Assembly (NCBI GenBank): GCA_900547095.1
Contig: URFG01000002.1
Span: forward strand, 124,001 to 188,000
Direction: 5' to 3'
DNA length: 64,000 nt
Source: an uncultured Oscillospiraceae bacterium
GTDB taxonomy: Bacteria; Bacillota; Clostridia; Oscillospirales; Acutalibacteraceae
Part shown: positions 24,533 to 32,707 of the stretch, one piece after another
Layout of the letters: each line of letters begins with the position of its first letter
Numbering within the stretch: the first letter of the stretch is position 1
Notes under the pieces: model-generated
The model's database searches: none
Told to the model about the DNA's origin: nothing
The model's input: only the letters and a program-made list of their open reading frames with translations
Program-made: the position numbers and the translations under genes

Positions 24533-25399
24533 TTACGGCTTTGTTATTCCTTTTTCTTTGAGCTTGGCTTTCATCTTATCACAAGCCTTGTGATAAATAT
24601 TTTCTGCGGCTTCGGCAGAAAACAGTTCATTTTTGTAGGCAATCTCCTGAAAGGTATGCGGGCGGTATTTCGGACTTTTCATACTGTGGCAATCGGGACA
24701 AAAGCCAATGTGGGAACGGACAACCTCACGCTCTCGGTAAGGCAAACTGTCAAAGGTTGAGAATACCGCTTCGGTTTTCTCTTTCGCAAGAAGAACACGG
24801 CAGGGATCAAAGGTATGGTCTATGGTTACATCCTCCGAACTTTCTTCGCTGTCATCATTGGCATAGCTGCGGTAAAAATCAACGAATTGCATATTGCGAA
24901 AGCCGCCCTGCAATATTTCAGTTATCGTCTTTGCGGATAATCCAACTTCATCGGATATTTTCTTTAAGGTTTCTGCGTCGTTTTTATTGTTGTACGCCGA
25001 ATATAAACGCATTATATTTCTCAAGTTGCGGTATTCATCATCACTTTGCACCGTAAAGCCTGTCCGCATTGTGCGAACGTAATTATGAATTTCTTCCCAC
25101 ATAATACGGGTTTTGAAGGTAACGAACGGAACGGTGGTATCGGTGTATTCCTCTAATGCTCGAAGAATACCCAATACACACGCTTCTTTAATATCAAGGA
25201 AATGCCCATACATAGAGTATCGCTGAACGACCTCAAACACGGTATCGTTTAGGGTTGGCTCATAATAATGTAAAAACCACGAGAGATATTTATCGTCTTT
25301 TTCGGCAAGGTATAGAGTTATATATTCCTGCAAATCGTCTTTTGGCGGCGGTGCCGGTGTCAGACGATAGATATATAATTCTTTTTCCCATTCTTTCAT
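24533..25399 (-). CDS. Sigma-70-like factor of mobile elements
   Basis: 288 residues from ATG 25399, chosen because GGAGGTG stands nine bases upstream; a TTG start six codons earlier is possible. A region 2-like segment (TTVPFVTFKTRIMWEEIHNY, with RTMR following) lies at about residues 95-120. A region 3-like helix-turn-helix (LKKISDEVGLSAKTITEIL) is near 155-173. A C-terminal region 4-like segment (SLPYREREVVRSHIG ... TFQEIAYKNELFSAEAAENIYHKA) has a short cysteine-containing insertion (CPDC). Such divergent sigma-like proteins are frequent in Firmicutes integrative elements. The promoters it would read are unknown. Confidence 0.65.
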   Translation of the reverse strand: MKEWEKELYIYRLTPAPPPKDDLQEYITLYLAEKDDKYLSWFLHYYEPTLNDTVFEVVQRYSMYGHFLDIKEACVLGILRALEEYTDTTVPFVTFKTRIMWEEIHNYVRTMRTGFTVQSDDEYRNLRNIMRLYSAYNNKNDAETLKKISDEVGLSAKTITEILQGGFRNMQFVDFYRSYANDDSEESSEDVTIDHTFDPCRVLLAKEKTEAVFSTFDSLPYREREVVRSHIGFCPDCHSMKSPKYRPHTFQEIAYKNELFSAEAAENIYHKACDKMKAKLKEKGITKP

Positions 25400-25432
25400 A
25401 GCGGCACTCACCTCCAATCTGTCATACTGCCG

Positions 25433-26572
25433 TTATTTTAATCGTTTATCTACAAGAGCATAAAGGTTTTGCCTTTGCATATCCTTTTCAAACTGTTTAA
25501 CTGTATATTCACCGCCGTGAATAGCCAGCGCCTTTAATTCGTCTGCTATCTCTTTTGCGGCATCTGCAAATTCTCTTGTAATCGTACCCTTTGACAGCTC
25601 GGCTCTGATACAGTTGCACCGCTTTTTGTGAATACTGAGTATCGGGTGTGCTTCAATTTTTTCTTTTTTGCCCATAATGGCGGCGTATTGTCTGCAAGTT
25701 TGTTTTTCGCCGTTGTAAGTTTCGGGAGCAATGCCGTTACAGTATTTTTGCTTTCGGGCAGAGGTCATAAGGAAATACTTTTTGCAAACCTCACATTGTC
25801 TCGGATAATGCCCGTAATGCAATCCTTCAAAGAAATCCGTAATGATAAAACTGTAATAGCTTTCAAAATACAGCCGCCTTGCAACCGTTGCAGTTTTACT
25901 GCGGTTAGATTTCTTTATACTGACATATTCTGTTTTTACCGCAAAAGAGGTTTTTCCGAATATCTCTAACGCTATGGGTAATAGATGTTCCTCGTCAAAG
26001 CGTTCTGCTTCATCAATGCGGGAAACAAATTGCTGTAGGTTTTCAAAAGCAATTCGCATATCTTCGCTGATAGAGTCGTAAAAATAAAGGGTGTTTGTTA
26101 TATCAGTTATTAAATCCTCTGCTTCAGAAAAGAAAGTTTTATCATATTCTTTCGGGAGCAAATCCAAAGCACGGTCTGCTTCCGTCATTTTATGAACGGC
26201 GGCTTTGCGGTTGAAATAATCACAAATAATATCTGCGTTGTTTTCTGTAAAAAGTTCTGCTATACGCTCTCGTTCTGCTTTGGTGTCAAGCATTGTAAAA
26301 GGTTGGAGCTTGGGCAGAGTTTGCAATATAAGTAATATTTCTTCGCCGGCTTTTACAAAATCTTCTTTATCCAAATATCCCGCTTCAAGTGTTTCGGCGG
26401 TGTGCCAATTATACCGCTTATACACGACAAGTCTTGCGGCGGTATCGTCCTTGTAATATTGATTCAGCAGATGAGTTGCAAATATCCCTGCCTGATATAC
26501 CTTGCCGCTGATATGTACTCTGCCGTCACGGTAATCGGCGTGAAAATATTGCACGTTTTCTCTCAAAAACAT
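25433..26572 (-). CDS. DUF6076-like mobile-element protein with a Cys-rich C-terminal zinc site
   Basis: About 380 residues, mostly helical. The C-terminal third has RQCEVCKKYFLMTSARKQKYC followed by C-x(n)-C (EKQTCRQYAA), the arrangement of a treble-clef-like zinc finger seen in proteins that Firmicutes mobile elements carry. The DUF6076 label is from memory of this motif. The start is unsure: ATG 26572 begins the FLRENVQYFHADYR segment with GGAGG only three bases before; ATG 26596 or an extension to 26668 are alternatives. It lies 33 bases upstream of the sigma-like gene, probably co-transcribed. Function unknown. Confidence 0.65.
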   Translation of the reverse strand: MFLRENVQYFHADYRDGRVHISGKVYQAGIFATHLLNQYYKDDTAARLVVYKRYNWHTAETLEAGYLDKEDFVKAGEEILLILQTLPKLQPFTMLDTKAERERIAELFTENNADIICDYFNRKAAVHKMTEADRALDLLPKEYDKTFFSEAEDLITDITNTLYFYDSISEDMRIAFENLQQFVSRIDEAERFDEEHLLPIALEIFGKTSFAVKTEYVSIKKSNRSKTATVARRLYFESYYSFIITDFFEGLHYGHYPRQCEVCKKYFLMTSARKQKYCNGIAPETYNGEKQTCRQYAAIMGKKEKIEAHPILSIHKKRCNCIRAELSKGTITREFADAAKEIADELKALAIHGGEYTVKQFEKDMQRQNLYALVDKRLK

Positions 26573-26893
26573 CGACCTCCATTCTAATTCTATCATAAGG
26601 CAAGTCCTAAATAACGGACATATAAAAAATTTTTCAAAAAAGTTTTGAAATTTTGGTTGCAACATCATTTTTGAAATTTAGAATTTAATATATTGTATCA
26701 TAAAAACGCTGTATTTACAATGGATTTAAAGCAGTTGCACCTATCGTTTTTAGTGAGTTGCGTTATACTTGCTGTTTTGCCATTTGCTCCGTATTCTATA
26801 TAGTAGAGGGAGCGAAAACCTCACAAAACGGGGCATTGCCGTCGGGAAACCGGCGGCTTTTTTACTGCCCGAAAAAGAAAGGAGCAAAAAACT
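26573..26893. other. Divergent noncoding gap inside the island
   Basis: About 320 bases between divergent genes. It is AT-rich up to 26750. It then contains the partly self-complementary stretch TTTGCTCC...GGAGCGAAA (about 26785-26818) and a terminator-like hairpin (26838-26863). No convincing promoter pair was found by eye. It may be a structured leader for the vlp-parM operon. Confidence 0.4.
26838..26863 (+). terminator. Terminator-like hairpin before the VLP-ParM operon
   Basis: GCCGTCGG / CCGGCGGC, eight pairs with one G-U, GAAA tetraloop, followed by TTTTTT. It lies upstream of the genes, so it either ends a short leader transcript (attenuation) or insulates the operon. Confidence 0.7.
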
Positions 26894-27148
26894 ATGGTAA
26901 TGAAGATTACCCCAAAGCAGTCGAAAAAGGTAAACCGTCTTGTGTCAGAGTGCTGTGCCAACTGTGACGATTACGGCAACTGCCTGCTGCTTGATGACGG
27001 TGAAAGTCACCGCTGTGTGCAGCTTATTTCTGTTTACGGTATTTACTGCAATTATTTTAAGAATGTAGTTTTACCGAGCGACAAAGATTTGCTGAACGAA
27101 ATTCAAAGGCACAACAATAAAAAGAACGAAAGGACGAAAAAATTATGA
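26894..27148 (+). CDS. Cysteine-rich VLP-domain protein
   Basis: 84 residues with six cysteines: CCANCDDYGNCLLLDDG, RCVQ and YCNYF. This matches the small cysteine-rich VLP proteins found next to partition and conjugation genes of Firmicutes elements; assignment is from the motif. AAAGGAG is seven bases upstream. It overlaps the ParM-like start by four bases, so they are translated together. A metal-binding role is likely; its function is not known. Confidence 0.75.
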   Translation: MVMKITPKQSKKVNRLVSECCANCDDYGNCLLLDDGESHRCVQLISVYGIYCNYFKNVVLPSDKDLLNEIQRHNNKKNERTKKL

Positions 27149-28071
27149 GAAAATTTGAAAACAAACTGATTATTGGTATCGACCACGGCTATGGAAATAT
27201 GAAAACTGCGAACTGCTGTTTTCCGACCGGCGTAATGGCAAGTAATACCGAACCCATCTTTGTGTCGGATTTACTTCAATGGAATAACAAGTATTATTCC
27301 ATTGGCGTCGGGCATAAGGAATTTACGGCTGACAAGTTCAATGACGAGGATTATTATGTTCTCACTCTTGCCGCTATTGCCCGTGAGCTTCGCAGAGAAA
27401 ATATAACCTCTGCCGATGTTCATATAGCCGCAGGATTGCCGCTTACTTGGGTAAGTGAACAGAAAGCGGAATTTAAAAAATATCTGCTTCAGAACAAGAA
27501 GGTATCCTTTGTGTTTCGGAACGTGGAATACAATATCCGCATTGTCGGCGCAGATATATTTCCCCAAGGCTTTGCCGCCGTTGCAGATAAGTTAAATCAA
27601 TTCAGCGGCGTCAGTATGCTTTGCGATATAGGAAACGGCACGATGAACCTGCTTCGTATTGTAAACAAAAAGCCGGACGTACAGAATATGTTTACCGAGA
27701 AATACGGAACACACCAATGTTCCCTGCTTATCCGAGAGCAGATGATGAAGGCTCACCACGCTACCCTTGATGATGAAAGCATTACGGAAATTCTCAAAAA
27801 GGGCACGGCGGATATTGATGCCGATTACCTTAAAACCGTAACCGATACCGCAAGGCAGTACACAGCAGGAATATTCCGCAGACTCCGTGAGCGTGAGTAT
27901 GATCCAAAGCTTATGAAGCTCTATGTTGTCGGCGGCGGAGGATGTTTAATTCGTAACTTTGCCGATTATGACAAAGACCGTGTTTTTATTGAAAGCGATA
28001 TTTGTGCTGTGGCAAAGGGATATGAGTATATGGCTTATGTTTCACTCAGCAGAAACGGCGGTGCGAAATGA
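27145..28071 (+). CDS. parM: ParM/StbA-like actin ATPase (segregation protein)
   Basis: 308 residues. Actin-fold nucleotide motifs are present: phosphate 1 IIGIDHGYGNMKT (9-21), phosphate 2 MLCDIGNGTMNLL (about 158-170) and adenosine motif LYVVGGGGCLIRN. It would polymerise to push apart plasmid copies together with a DNA-binding ParR protein. The partner is the gene overlapping by four bases downstream, but that gene is truncated at the island end. A ParM in a chromosomal island suggests the element has a circular, plasmid-like stage or descends from a plasmid. Confidence 0.87.
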   Translation: MRKFENKLIIGIDHGYGNMKTANCCFPTGVMASNTEPIFVSDLLQWNNKYYSIGVGHKEFTADKFNDEDYYVLTLAAIARELRRENITSADVHIAAGLPLTWVSEQKAEFKKYLLQNKKVSFVFRNVEYNIRIVGADIFPQGFAAVADKLNQFSGVSMLCDIGNGTMNLLRIVNKKPDVQNMFTEKYGTHQCSLLIREQMMKAHHATLDDESITEILKKGTADIDADYLKTVTDTARQYTAGIFRRLREREYDPKLMKLYVVGGGGCLIRNFADYDKDRVFIESDICAVAKGYEYMAYVSLSRNGGAK

Positions 28072-28188
28072 GCGTTAAAAACGTAAAAATCCGCTTTAAT
28101 ATGAATAAGGAAAATGACCGCAAGGCGTATGAGTATCTGCAAAGTGCAGAGCTTTCATATGGGCGGGTGTTCGTCTATGGCGACCCCT

Positions 28189-28199
28189 GCTCCACCAAA
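28189..28199 (+). repeat. Right attachment-site repeat (attR)
   Basis: GCTCCACCAAA, direct repeat of 14965-14975. The bases before it (TTCG...CCCCT) also resemble the tmRNA T arm loosely. Confidence 0.6.
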
Positions 28200-28231
28200 A
28201 AACGGCAGATCTCATCTGAGATCTGCCGTTT
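28200..28231. terminator. Hairpin abutting attR, probably the original ssrA terminator
   Basis: Perfect 15-bp inverted repeat AAACGGCAGATCTCA / TGAGATCTGCCGTTT with a two-base loop. It starts at the attR edge, where the sequence after ssrA would have been before the insertion. Bases 28232-28381 hold nothing recognisable. Confidence 0.6.
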
Positions 28232-28381
28232 AAAATTATCCTTTTTACATACGAATTATCAAAGATAGGGCTTTAACCGTTAGGCCTTACAGCCACTTTA
28301 GTCAATTAAAGCAAAAAATTACATGTTTTGTTTATCTTTTTTGTGATTTTTCACAAAAATTAAAAAAATTCAAAAAAACAC

Positions 28382-28410
28382 TTTACAACTTTAGTTTAAT
28401 GAAGTATAAT
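28382..28410 (+). promoter_or_regulatory. Promoter of the amino acid ABC importer operon
   Basis: TTTACA (28382-28387), 17-base spacer, TATAAT (28405-28410). Confidence 0.85.
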
Positions 28411-28452
28411 AACATCATCAAATAAAAAACACCCCGAAAGGAAATGAAGAAA

Positions 28453-29247
28453 ATGAAAAAAATAATTGCTTTTGTTTTAACTGCCGTAATGGTTCTCGGA
28501 TTTGCAGGATGTTCTAAAAAGTCATCTAAAAGTGATCTTGACTACATAAAGGATAAAGGCAAGATTGTTGTAGGAATCACCGATTTTAATCCTATGGATT
28601 ATGAAGAGGAAAAGGGCAGCGGCAAATGGATTGGATTTGACGCGGATATGGCAACGAAATTTGCAAAAAGTCTCGGAGTCGACGTTGAGTTTGTTGAAAT
28701 CGACTGGGACAACAAACTTATGGAGCTCAATTCAAAGAGTATCGACTGCGTATGGAACGGAATGACAATTTCAGACGAAGTTAAAAAAGGAATGTCCGTT
28801 TCAAATGCTTACTGTAAAAATACTCAGGTTGTTGTAGTTAAAAAAGATGTTGCAGATAAATATCAGTCGCTTGAAAGCGTTAAAAATCTTAAATTTGCCG
28901 CAGAGGCGGGTTCGGCAGGCGAAAAGGCCCTTAAAGATTTAGGATACAGTGTAACATCCGTTACTGCTCAGGTCGACGCACTTATGGAAGTAAATGCCGG
29001 CACATCTGACGCCGCTGTTATCGACCTTATTATGGCAGGTGCATTGGTAGGCGAGGGAACTAGCTATGAAAACCTTGCTTACACAATAGGCGTTGCAGAA
29101 GAAGAAAACTATGGCGTAGGTTTCAGAAAAGGATCGAACCTTACAGAAAAGCTTAATGAGTTCTTTAAGGCTTGCTATGCTGACGGCTCTATGCTTGAAA
29201 TTGCTAAAACTTACGGCGTTCAGGAATCCGTAATGGAGCAGAAATAA
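28453..29247 (+). CDS. Amino acid ABC transporter substrate-binding lipoprotein
   Basis: About 264 residues. An N-terminal lipoprotein signal ends in the lipobox GFAGC, giving a lipid-anchored extracellular binding protein. The mature part has the family 3 (polar amino acid) solute-binding pattern: GKIVVGITDFNPMDY, GFDADMATKFAKSLG, LNSKSIDCVWNGMTIS and AAEAGSAGEKAL. An acidic Asp in the ligand loop fits a polar amino acid, but the exact ligand is not predictable. An ATG nine bases earlier (28444) is also in frame; the one chosen leaves nine bases after AGGAA. First gene of a plus-strand operon. Confidence 0.92.
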   Translation: MKKIIAFVLTAVMVLGFAGCSKKSSKSDLDYIKDKGKIVVGITDFNPMDYEEEKGSGKWIGFDADMATKFAKSLGVDVEFVEIDWDNKLMELNSKSIDCVWNGMTISDEVKKGMSVSNAYCKNTQVVVVKKDVADKYQSLESVKNLKFAAEAGSAGEKALKDLGYSVTSVTAQVDALMEVNAGTSDAAVIDLIMAGALVGEGTSYENLAYTIGVAEEENYGVGFRKGSNLTEKLNEFFKACYADGSMLEIAKTYGVQESVMEQK

Positions 29248-29266
29248 TTTAAACTGAACTTTATTA

Positions 29267-29303
29267 CAGGCAGAGAGGGCTTTTCCCTCTGCCTGCTTTG
29301 TGC
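29267..29303 (+). terminator. Stem-loop between binding protein and permease genes
   Basis: CAGGCAGAG..GG pairs with CCCTCTGCCTG (11 pairs, two-base bulge). The T tract is weak, so partial termination or 3' end stabilisation of the binding-protein mRNA is likely, as is usual in such operons. Confidence 0.5.
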
Positions 29304-29326
29304 TATTTTTATAAAAGGATAATTTT

Positions 29327-29986
29327 ATGTTTCAAATTGTACTTAAAACACTCTTTGAGGGTTTCAGCACCACACTTCAAATATTTTTCTTCACTCTTCT
29401 CGGAGCATTGCCTTTGGGCCTTATTATAGCTTTCGGCTCGATGTCAAAATTTATGCCGCTTAAAGGTCTTGTTAAAACCATTGTATGGATAATCCGGGGA
29501 ACTCCGCTTATGCTGCAGCTGCTTATTATTTATTACGGTCCGGGACTTATTCTTAATAATAATATATGGGGCGGAGGTAACGGCGGAAGAATGACCGCCG
29601 TACTTACAGCTTTTATAATCAATTATGCCTGCTATTTCTCTGAAATTTACCGCGGAGGAATAGAAAGTATCGCTAAAGGGCAGACCGAGGCAGGTCTTGT
29701 GCTTGGAATGACGAGAAGTCAGATATTTTTTAAAGTAATTCTTCTCCAGGTAATAAAAAGAATCGTGCCGCCTATGAGCAATGAAATTATAACTCTTGTT
29801 AAAGATACCTCTCTTGCAAGAGTTATAGCGGTTTATGAGCTTATCTGGAGCGGACAGACCTTTATTAAAGGCGCGGCAATAATTTGGCCTCTGTTCTTCA
29901 CGGGAATATTTTATCTTGTATTCTGCGGAATTCTAACCATTATTTTCGGGCTTATAGAGAAAAAGCTTAGCTATTTTAATGCGTGA
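29327..29986 (+). CDS. Amino acid ABC transporter permease
   Basis: 219 residues of the HisM/GlnP type: about five hydrophobic segments, starting LFEGFSTTLQIFFFTLLGALPLG. The EAA loop that docks the ATPase reads EAGLVLGMTRSQIFFKVILLQ (about residues 126-146). RGTPLMLQLLIIYYG is a family hallmark. It follows the binding protein after a stem-loop and precedes the ATPase by 11 bases. Confidence 0.93.
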   Translation: MFQIVLKTLFEGFSTTLQIFFFTLLGALPLGLIIAFGSMSKFMPLKGLVKTIVWIIRGTPLMLQLLIIYYGPGLILNNNIWGGGNGGRMTAVLTAFIINYACYFSEIYRGGIESIAKGQTEAGLVLGMTRSQIFFKVILLQVIKRIVPPMSNEIITLVKDTSLARVIAVYELIWSGQTFIKGAAIIWPLFFTGIFYLVFCGILTIIFGLIEKKLSYFNA

Positions 29987-29997
29987 GGTGAGAGAAA

Positions 29998-30756
29998 ATG
30001 TCTGTATTGGAAGTAAAGAACATTAAAAAAAGCTTCGGCAAAACCGAAGTTCTCAAAAATATAGGTTTTTCTCTTGAAAAGGGAGAAGTGCTTTCCATAA
30101 TCGGCTCTTCGGGCAGCGGAAAGACAACTCTTTTGCGCTGTATAAATTTTCTTGATTTTGCTGACGGCGGAACGATAACTGTAAACGGAAAGACCGTCTT
30201 TGACGGGGACAGCAATAAGAAACTTACTGAAAGTGAAATCAGAGAAAACCGTCTTCATTTCGGGCTTGTTTTTCAGTCTTTCAATCTTTTTCCGCAGTAC
30301 AGTGTGATTAAAAATGTTATGCTTGCACCGCTTTTACTTAAAAGAGGAAGCGAAGAGGAAATAAGAAAGAAATCCGAAGATCTTATAAATAGAGTGGGAC
30401 TTAAAGATAAAATAAATAATTATCCCTGCGAGCTTTCGGGCGGTCAGCAGCAGAGAGTGGCAATAGCAAGAGCGCTTGCGCTTGAACCCGATATTCTTTG
30501 CTTTGACGAGCCTACAAGCGCGCTTGATCCGGAACTTACGGGAGAAGTATTGAAAGTAATTAAAGACCTTAAAACGGGCGGCAGCACAATGATTGTGGTA
30601 ACGCACGAAATGGAGTTTGCAAAAAACGTTTCCGATAAGGTCTTATTTATGTCAGACGGTGTGATAGAGGAATACGGCACGCCCGAAGAGGTTTTCGATA
30701 ATCCTATATCGGAAAAAACAAAGAGCTTTTTAAATAAATCGCTCGAAAGCTTTTAA
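29998..30756 (+). CDS. Amino acid ABC transporter ATP-binding protein
   Basis: 252 residues with a complete nucleotide-binding domain: Walker A GSSGSGKTTL (35-44), Q loop VFQSFNLFP, signature LSGGQQQRVAIARALA, Walker B ILCFDEPTSALDPEL and switch VTHEME. The GlnQ/HisP subfamily is indicated by the PTSALDPELTGEVL context. It powers uptake by the upstream permease. The TrpR-like regulator gene starts 11 bases downstream. Confidence 0.95.
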   Translation: MSVLEVKNIKKSFGKTEVLKNIGFSLEKGEVLSIIGSSGSGKTTLLRCINFLDFADGGTITVNGKTVFDGDSNKKLTESEIRENRLHFGLVFQSFNLFPQYSVIKNVMLAPLLLKRGSEEEIRKKSEDLINRVGLKDKINNYPCELSGGQQQRVAIARALALEPDILCFDEPTSALDPELTGEVLKVIKDLKTGGSTMIVVTHEMEFAKNVSDKVLFMSDGVIEEYGTPEEVFDNPISEKTKSFLNKSLESF

Positions 30757-30766
30757 GGAGAATTAT

Positions 30767-31042
30767 ATGTCGCACAGTAAAGTTACGCAGGAAATGATCG
30801 AAGAATTGTTTGAAATCATTTTAAATATCAAGGATAAAAAGCAGTGCGAAGATTTTTTCAGCGATCTTTGCACAAATAAAGAAATAGAGCAGATGGCACA
30901 GCGCGTTAAAGCGGCAAAGCTTTTGATTGAGGGAAAAACTTATAATCAGGTCATAGAAGAAACCGATATTTCCTCTGCCACTTTAAGCAGAGTTTCGCGC
31001 TGTGTACAATACGGAAAAGGATATTCCGAGCTTCTTAAATAA
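30767..31042 (+). CDS. YerC/YecD-family TrpR-like regulator
   Basis: 91 residues. LFEIILNIKDKKQCEDFFSDLCT, EIEQMAQRVKAAKLLIEGKTYNQV and the recognition helix ISSATLSRVSRCVQYGKGY match the YerC family, which shares its fold with the tryptophan repressor. It lies at the end of the amino acid importer operon, so an amino acid-responsive regulatory role is a reasonable guess. Ligand and targets are unknown. An intrinsic terminator follows directly. Confidence 0.9.
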   Translation: MSHSKVTQEMIEELFEIILNIKDKKQCEDFFSDLCTNKEIEQMAQRVKAAKLLIEGKTYNQVIEETDISSATLSRVSRCVQYGKGYSELLK

Positions 31043-31049
31043 TTTTTTA

Positions 31050-31076
31050 ACCCTCTTTTTTAAAGAGGGTTTTTTT
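31050..31076 (+). terminator. Terminator of the importer operon
   Basis: ACCCTCTTT / AAAGAGGGT nine-pair stem, three-base loop, seven T. Confidence 0.9.
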
Positions 31077-31141
31077 ATAGGTCATATTTTCCGATTTTAA
31101 ATAATATTATTTAATAAAAAAAGTGGAGAGTGTGACAAAAT

Positions 31142-32668
31142 ATGGAGCAGAAGAATTTGAAATTACCCGTAACAGTCAACGAAAGCGTTTTAAAACAGTC
31201 GGCGGAAATTCCGATAGATACCGATTTCACTCTGCCGGATTATTGCCCGGAAATCACTAAAATTCTAAAATGCAAAACCGATATATTTATTCTTTCAAAA
31301 GGAATAAACGGAAAAAATATTAATATTGACGGAAATGTTTTGATAACGCTTATTTACATAAGTCCCGAAAGCTCGCTTTATTCTTATGAGTATCAGTATC
31401 CTTTCAATAAAGTGTATGAGGGCGACGATAATGTAGACGGTGCGGATATTTTTGCCGCTGCAAGAACGGATTATATCAACTGCAGGGCAGTGACTGCAAG
31501 AAAGATAGATATTCACGGAGCTTTAACTCTTAAAGTCGAGGCGCAAAAGAAAAAAACAATAGAGATAATTTCCGATGTTGACGATGATACCATAGAATTA
31601 AACCGCGCTGTGATACCCGCTACAACACCTTTAAGTTATGCGGAAAAATATATCAGTATCGAAGAAGAAACAGATATAGGTCAGTCGCAGGAAAGTATAG
31701 AATGCATTTTGCGTTATGAGGCTGTACCTCATATAAAAGAATGCAAGCTGCTTCCTAACAAAGCGATGATAAAAGGCGAGCTTTGCGTTAAGACTGTGTA
31801 TATTACCGACGATAGTAAACGCAGACAAATGAACACTTCTATTCCTTTCAGTCAGCTTTTAAATATTGAGGGAATAAATGAGGACTGCAAATGCACTTCT
31901 TCCTGCAAGCTGTGCTCACTTGAAGTAAAGCCTTCTTCAAATCAGGACAGCAAAAGCTTTATTACAAACGCCAAGGTCCTGGTATGGTGCAGAACCTTCT
32001 GCGAAAATGATGTTGAGGTTATAACAGATGCTTATTCGAGGAAATACTGTGCCGATATTAAGAAAAGCGATATAAAATTCAGCAAGCTTTGCTGTGAGAT
32101 ATGCGAAAATCTCAATTTAAAAGATACGATAACCGATGAAAATTTAAATATCGAAAGCGTAGCGGATATGTGGTATATCCCTGAAATACAAAGCTATTCC
32201 ATAGAAAACGGAGCATTATCGATCAAAGGCACTATAAATGTATTTTTAATTGTGACCGACGAAGACGGTGATTCAGACGTTTTAGAGCGAAAAGTACCTT
32301 TTGATTACAGCAAAGAGCTTGATTGCTGCGAAAAAGCATTGTATTGCGAGCCGGATGTAACGGTGACAAGCGGTTCATATATTATAACCTCTTCCGACAG
32401 CATAGAGGTAAGGCTTGAGATTTGTGTAAAAGCAGGAATTTACTCTGAAAATAACAGCCTAATCGTAACCGATGTTCAGCTTGATTCTTCGAAACCTGTC
32501 GAGAAAAAGTCAAAGGGTGCAATGACCGTTTATTTTGCCGCCTGTGGTGAGGATATCTGGAGTATAGCGAAAAAATACTGTGCAAGCGTTAAAGAAATTA
32601 AACAGATAAACGATTTGGATACCGATAGATTAGAGTGTGAAAAGATGCTGCTTATCCCGATGATTTAA
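31142..32668 (+). CDS. SPOCS-domain (DUF3794) protein with C-terminal LysM
   Basis: 508 residues. At least two to three copies of the SPOCS/DUF3794 module are recognisable: an early one around DTDFTLPDYCPEITKILKC, with later ones near residues 150-260 and 280-420 (VSDMWYIPEI-like region, DGDSDVLERKVPF). A LysM domain closes the protein (EDIWSIAKKYCASVKEIKQIN). It has no signal peptide. Related proteins in Clostridia are linked to the spore surface, so a sporulation role is inferred. GTGGAGAG lies upstream of the ATG. It converges on the Na/Pi cotransporter gene. Confidence 0.85.
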   Translation: MEQKNLKLPVTVNESVLKQSAEIPIDTDFTLPDYCPEITKILKCKTDIFILSKGINGKNINIDGNVLITLIYISPESSLYSYEYQYPFNKVYEGDDNVDGADIFAAARTDYINCRAVTARKIDIHGALTLKVEAQKKKTIEIISDVDDDTIELNRAVIPATTPLSYAEKYISIEEETDIGQSQESIECILRYEAVPHIKECKLLPNKAMIKGELCVKTVYITDDSKRRQMNTSIPFSQLLNIEGINEDCKCTSSCKLCSLEVKPSSNQDSKSFITNAKVLVWCRTFCENDVEVITDAYSRKYCADIKKSDIKFSKLCCEICENLNLKDTITDENLNIESVADMWYIPEIQSYSIENGALSIKGTINVFLIVTDEDGDSDVLERKVPFDYSKELDCCEKALYCEPDVTVTSGSYIITSSDSIEVRLEICVKAGIYSENNSLIVTDVQLDSSKPVEKKSKGAMTVYFAACGEDIWSIAKKYCASVKEIKQINDLDTDRLECEKMLLIPMI

Positions 32669-32670
32669 AA

Positions 32671-32707
32671 AAACAAGGGTCTGCATTTTAAATGCAGACC
32701 CTTGTTT
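32671..32707. terminator. Bidirectional terminator
   Basis: Perfect 18-bp inverted repeat around a single T (AAACAAGGGTCTGCATTT arm) between convergent genes, with A and T tracts on the flanks. The cotransporter stop lies inside it. Confidence 0.9.

Larger units (their letters stand above)
14965..28199. mobile_element. Integrated genomic island (about 13.2 kb) at ssrA
   Basis: Bounded by 11-bp direct repeats of the tmRNA end. It contains typical mobile-element genes (TnpV-like protein, tyrosine recombinase, sigma-like factor, DUF6076-like protein, cysteine-rich VLP protein, ParM-like actin) and defence genes (restriction-modification-like operon, AbiH family). No relaxase, coupling ATPase, T4SS or replication gene is present, so it is a remnant or needs a helper. 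The right end truncates a ParR-like gene. Outside the repeats the chromosome resumes with housekeeping genes on both sides. Confidence 0.75.
28068..28268 (+). pseudogene. ParR-like gene truncated at the island's right end
   Basis: Only the first 30-35 residues (VKNVKIRFNMNKENDRKAYEYLQSA-like start) look like the small ParR-type adaptor that follows parM in related elements. From about residue 38 the frame runs through the attR repeat (28189-28199) and the hairpin at 28200-28231, then reaches a stop at 28268, so the C-terminus is not native. The start overlaps the parM stop (ATGA). In an excised circle the frame would read into the left-end sequence and stop after about 20 more codons, which also does not restore a ParR-like C-terminus. 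Confidence 0.65.

Noticed and set aside
28068..28268. An intact 66-residue gene.
   Set aside because: Only the start resembles ParR-type proteins; the rest reads through attR and a terminator hairpin.
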